From NCBI GenBank assembly GCA_022266195.1, contig WHVY01000001.1, forward strand, positions 310,001-374,000: DNA of 64,000 nucleotides, written 5' to 3'. A program made the translations under genes and the position numbers. The notes below the pieces were generated by a model that worked only from the letters and a program-made list of their open reading frames with translations, made no database searches and had not been told where the DNA came from. The DNA is from Tetranychus cinnabarinus (lineage: Eukaryota > Arthropoda > Arachnida > Trombidiformes > Tetranychidae). This document shows positions 63,101 through 64,000 of the stretch, piece by piece; within the stretch, counting starts at the first letter, position 1; each line of letters begins with the position of its first letter.

Positions 63101-64000
63101 CTCATTGGAACGCGTGCCGAACCTTGGATTCCTTTTTTTCTCTCTTGATTGCTCTTTCCATCAATGATGATCAAACCTCTTCTCTTCCTGTGAACACTTT
63201 AATAACTCCTATTACTCCACTCCTTAGCTAATAATCACAATCATAAACTAATCTATTGATTGGTTATTTCCGTTAACAAAATAACCTCACCTTTAAAACC
63301 CATTTTTGGACCTTTGTCCGTTCATTTATTATTCATTTGTTTGCAAAATTGTTTGTTTGTTTTATCAACTTTCATTCACTTTTTTTTATTAATCAAAATT
63401 AATATTCCCATTACCGGTAATAATTGTGTTATGAATGAACCAAAACTGTTAATAAGATTAAGTTGCTGATAACCTACACTTGAATCAATATTTGAATTGA
63501 GATTATTTTCAGTTGAAACTCAATTTTGTTCAATTTTACTTTTTCTTCTTCTTTTGCAAAATTATTGCTTTTCATTTCAACCTTTTTTTTTATTTTGAAA
63601 CATTTTTGCGACTCTTGAATGCAACAGCAAAAAATAGGTGTTGTGTTCGTCTTGCTGTTTTACACCGGATTCATGGTTTAATCAATTAGTTAACATGAAC
63701 CTGTTCAGTTTATTGCTTAACCATACAAATTTACCAAATCATTGTTATTATTCACACATTTTTGCATGAGAAACACGCCTTTCCAGCCATTCAATGATTT
63801 GCAGTTTTCATTGCCAATTAGCTGTAAAACATGGAAACCTTGAGTAGTCACTTTTCAAGATTTATGAATGAAAAAAAGCCAAATTTTCAATTGCAATTGT
63901 TGATAAATTATCTCGAAGTGACTGAAATTCAAATTGAAACTTTCCGTTCAAATATTTTCTCAAACTTTTTGTTCTCATTTAATGCTCATTTCCAATAAAT
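60167..64000. other. Right end of the window, no gene recognised
   Basis: A+T-rich with GA microsatellites (about 62605-62622 and 62879-62905). Holds the single dispersed motif GGCACCAAGCTGACTGG at 61622-61638, shared with the element at 50457. Short frames show no recognisable family. Confidence 0.55.
61622..61638 (+). repeat. Dispersed 17-bp copy of the 50457 MITE core
   Basis: GGCACCAAGCTGACTGG is identical to 50739-50755 and to the reverse complement of 50498-50514. The flanking TGGGATTTAGGTAGGAATCCCA is itself a short imperfect palindrome. It may be the worn end of another copy. Confidence 0.45.

Overview
This is an A+T-rich window of animal nuclear DNA, with spliced genes, GT-AG introns and AATAAA signals. 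The neuropeptide receptor is of the pyrokinin/CAPA (neuromedin-U) class and the small RGS protein is of the RZ class (Drosophila double hit / vertebrate RGS17-19-20). Together they suggest an arthropod. A chelicerate is possible, but nothing here fixes the order.

Three protein-coding genes could be assembled exon by exon with phases that close exactly. (1) + strand, 1820-18368: an RZ-type regulator of G-protein signalling, 5 exons, 487 codons, with a 12.5-kb last intron. (2) + strand, 21429-23719: an N-terminally short NOL6/Nrap-family protein, 5 exons, 670 codons, with tiny 62-76 nt introns. (3) - strand, 40730-24532: a complete seven-helix pyrokinin/CAPA-type receptor, 5 exons, 388 codons, with a 13.5-kb second intron. 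Genes 2 and 3 converge tail to tail with about 0.8 kb between their stop codons. Genes 1 and 3 both belong to heterotrimeric G-protein signalling (a Galpha GAP and a receptor), but nothing shows that they work together.

The rest is intronic or intergenic DNA with mobile elements and one gene relic. A 550-bp internally deleted mariner (12866-13415) sits in the RGS intron and keeps the C-terminus of its transposase. Two elements lie upstream of the receptor start codon. One is a 779-bp palindromic element (41804-42582) with 254-bp inverted repeats that I see no difference between; it carries eight perfect TCAAGGTCA nuclear-receptor sites. The other is a 2,020-bp element (43053-45072) with an exact 6-bp target duplication, long inverted repeats full of short subrepeats, and one intact 225-codon Cys/His-rich frame. 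It looks like a miniature Polinton/Maverick-type element and is the most novel object here. Two further inverted-repeat elements lie at 48560-48834 and 50457-50790. At 60166-59637 (- strand) is an Msx/msh homeobox pseudogene with a four-residue gap and a frameshift inside the homeodomain.

The remaining A+T-rich DNA (most of 5.7-18 kb, 27-40 kb, 45-59 kb and 60-64 kb) shows no recognisable gene, tRNA, rRNA or CRISPR array by reading. Short open frames there look like chance.
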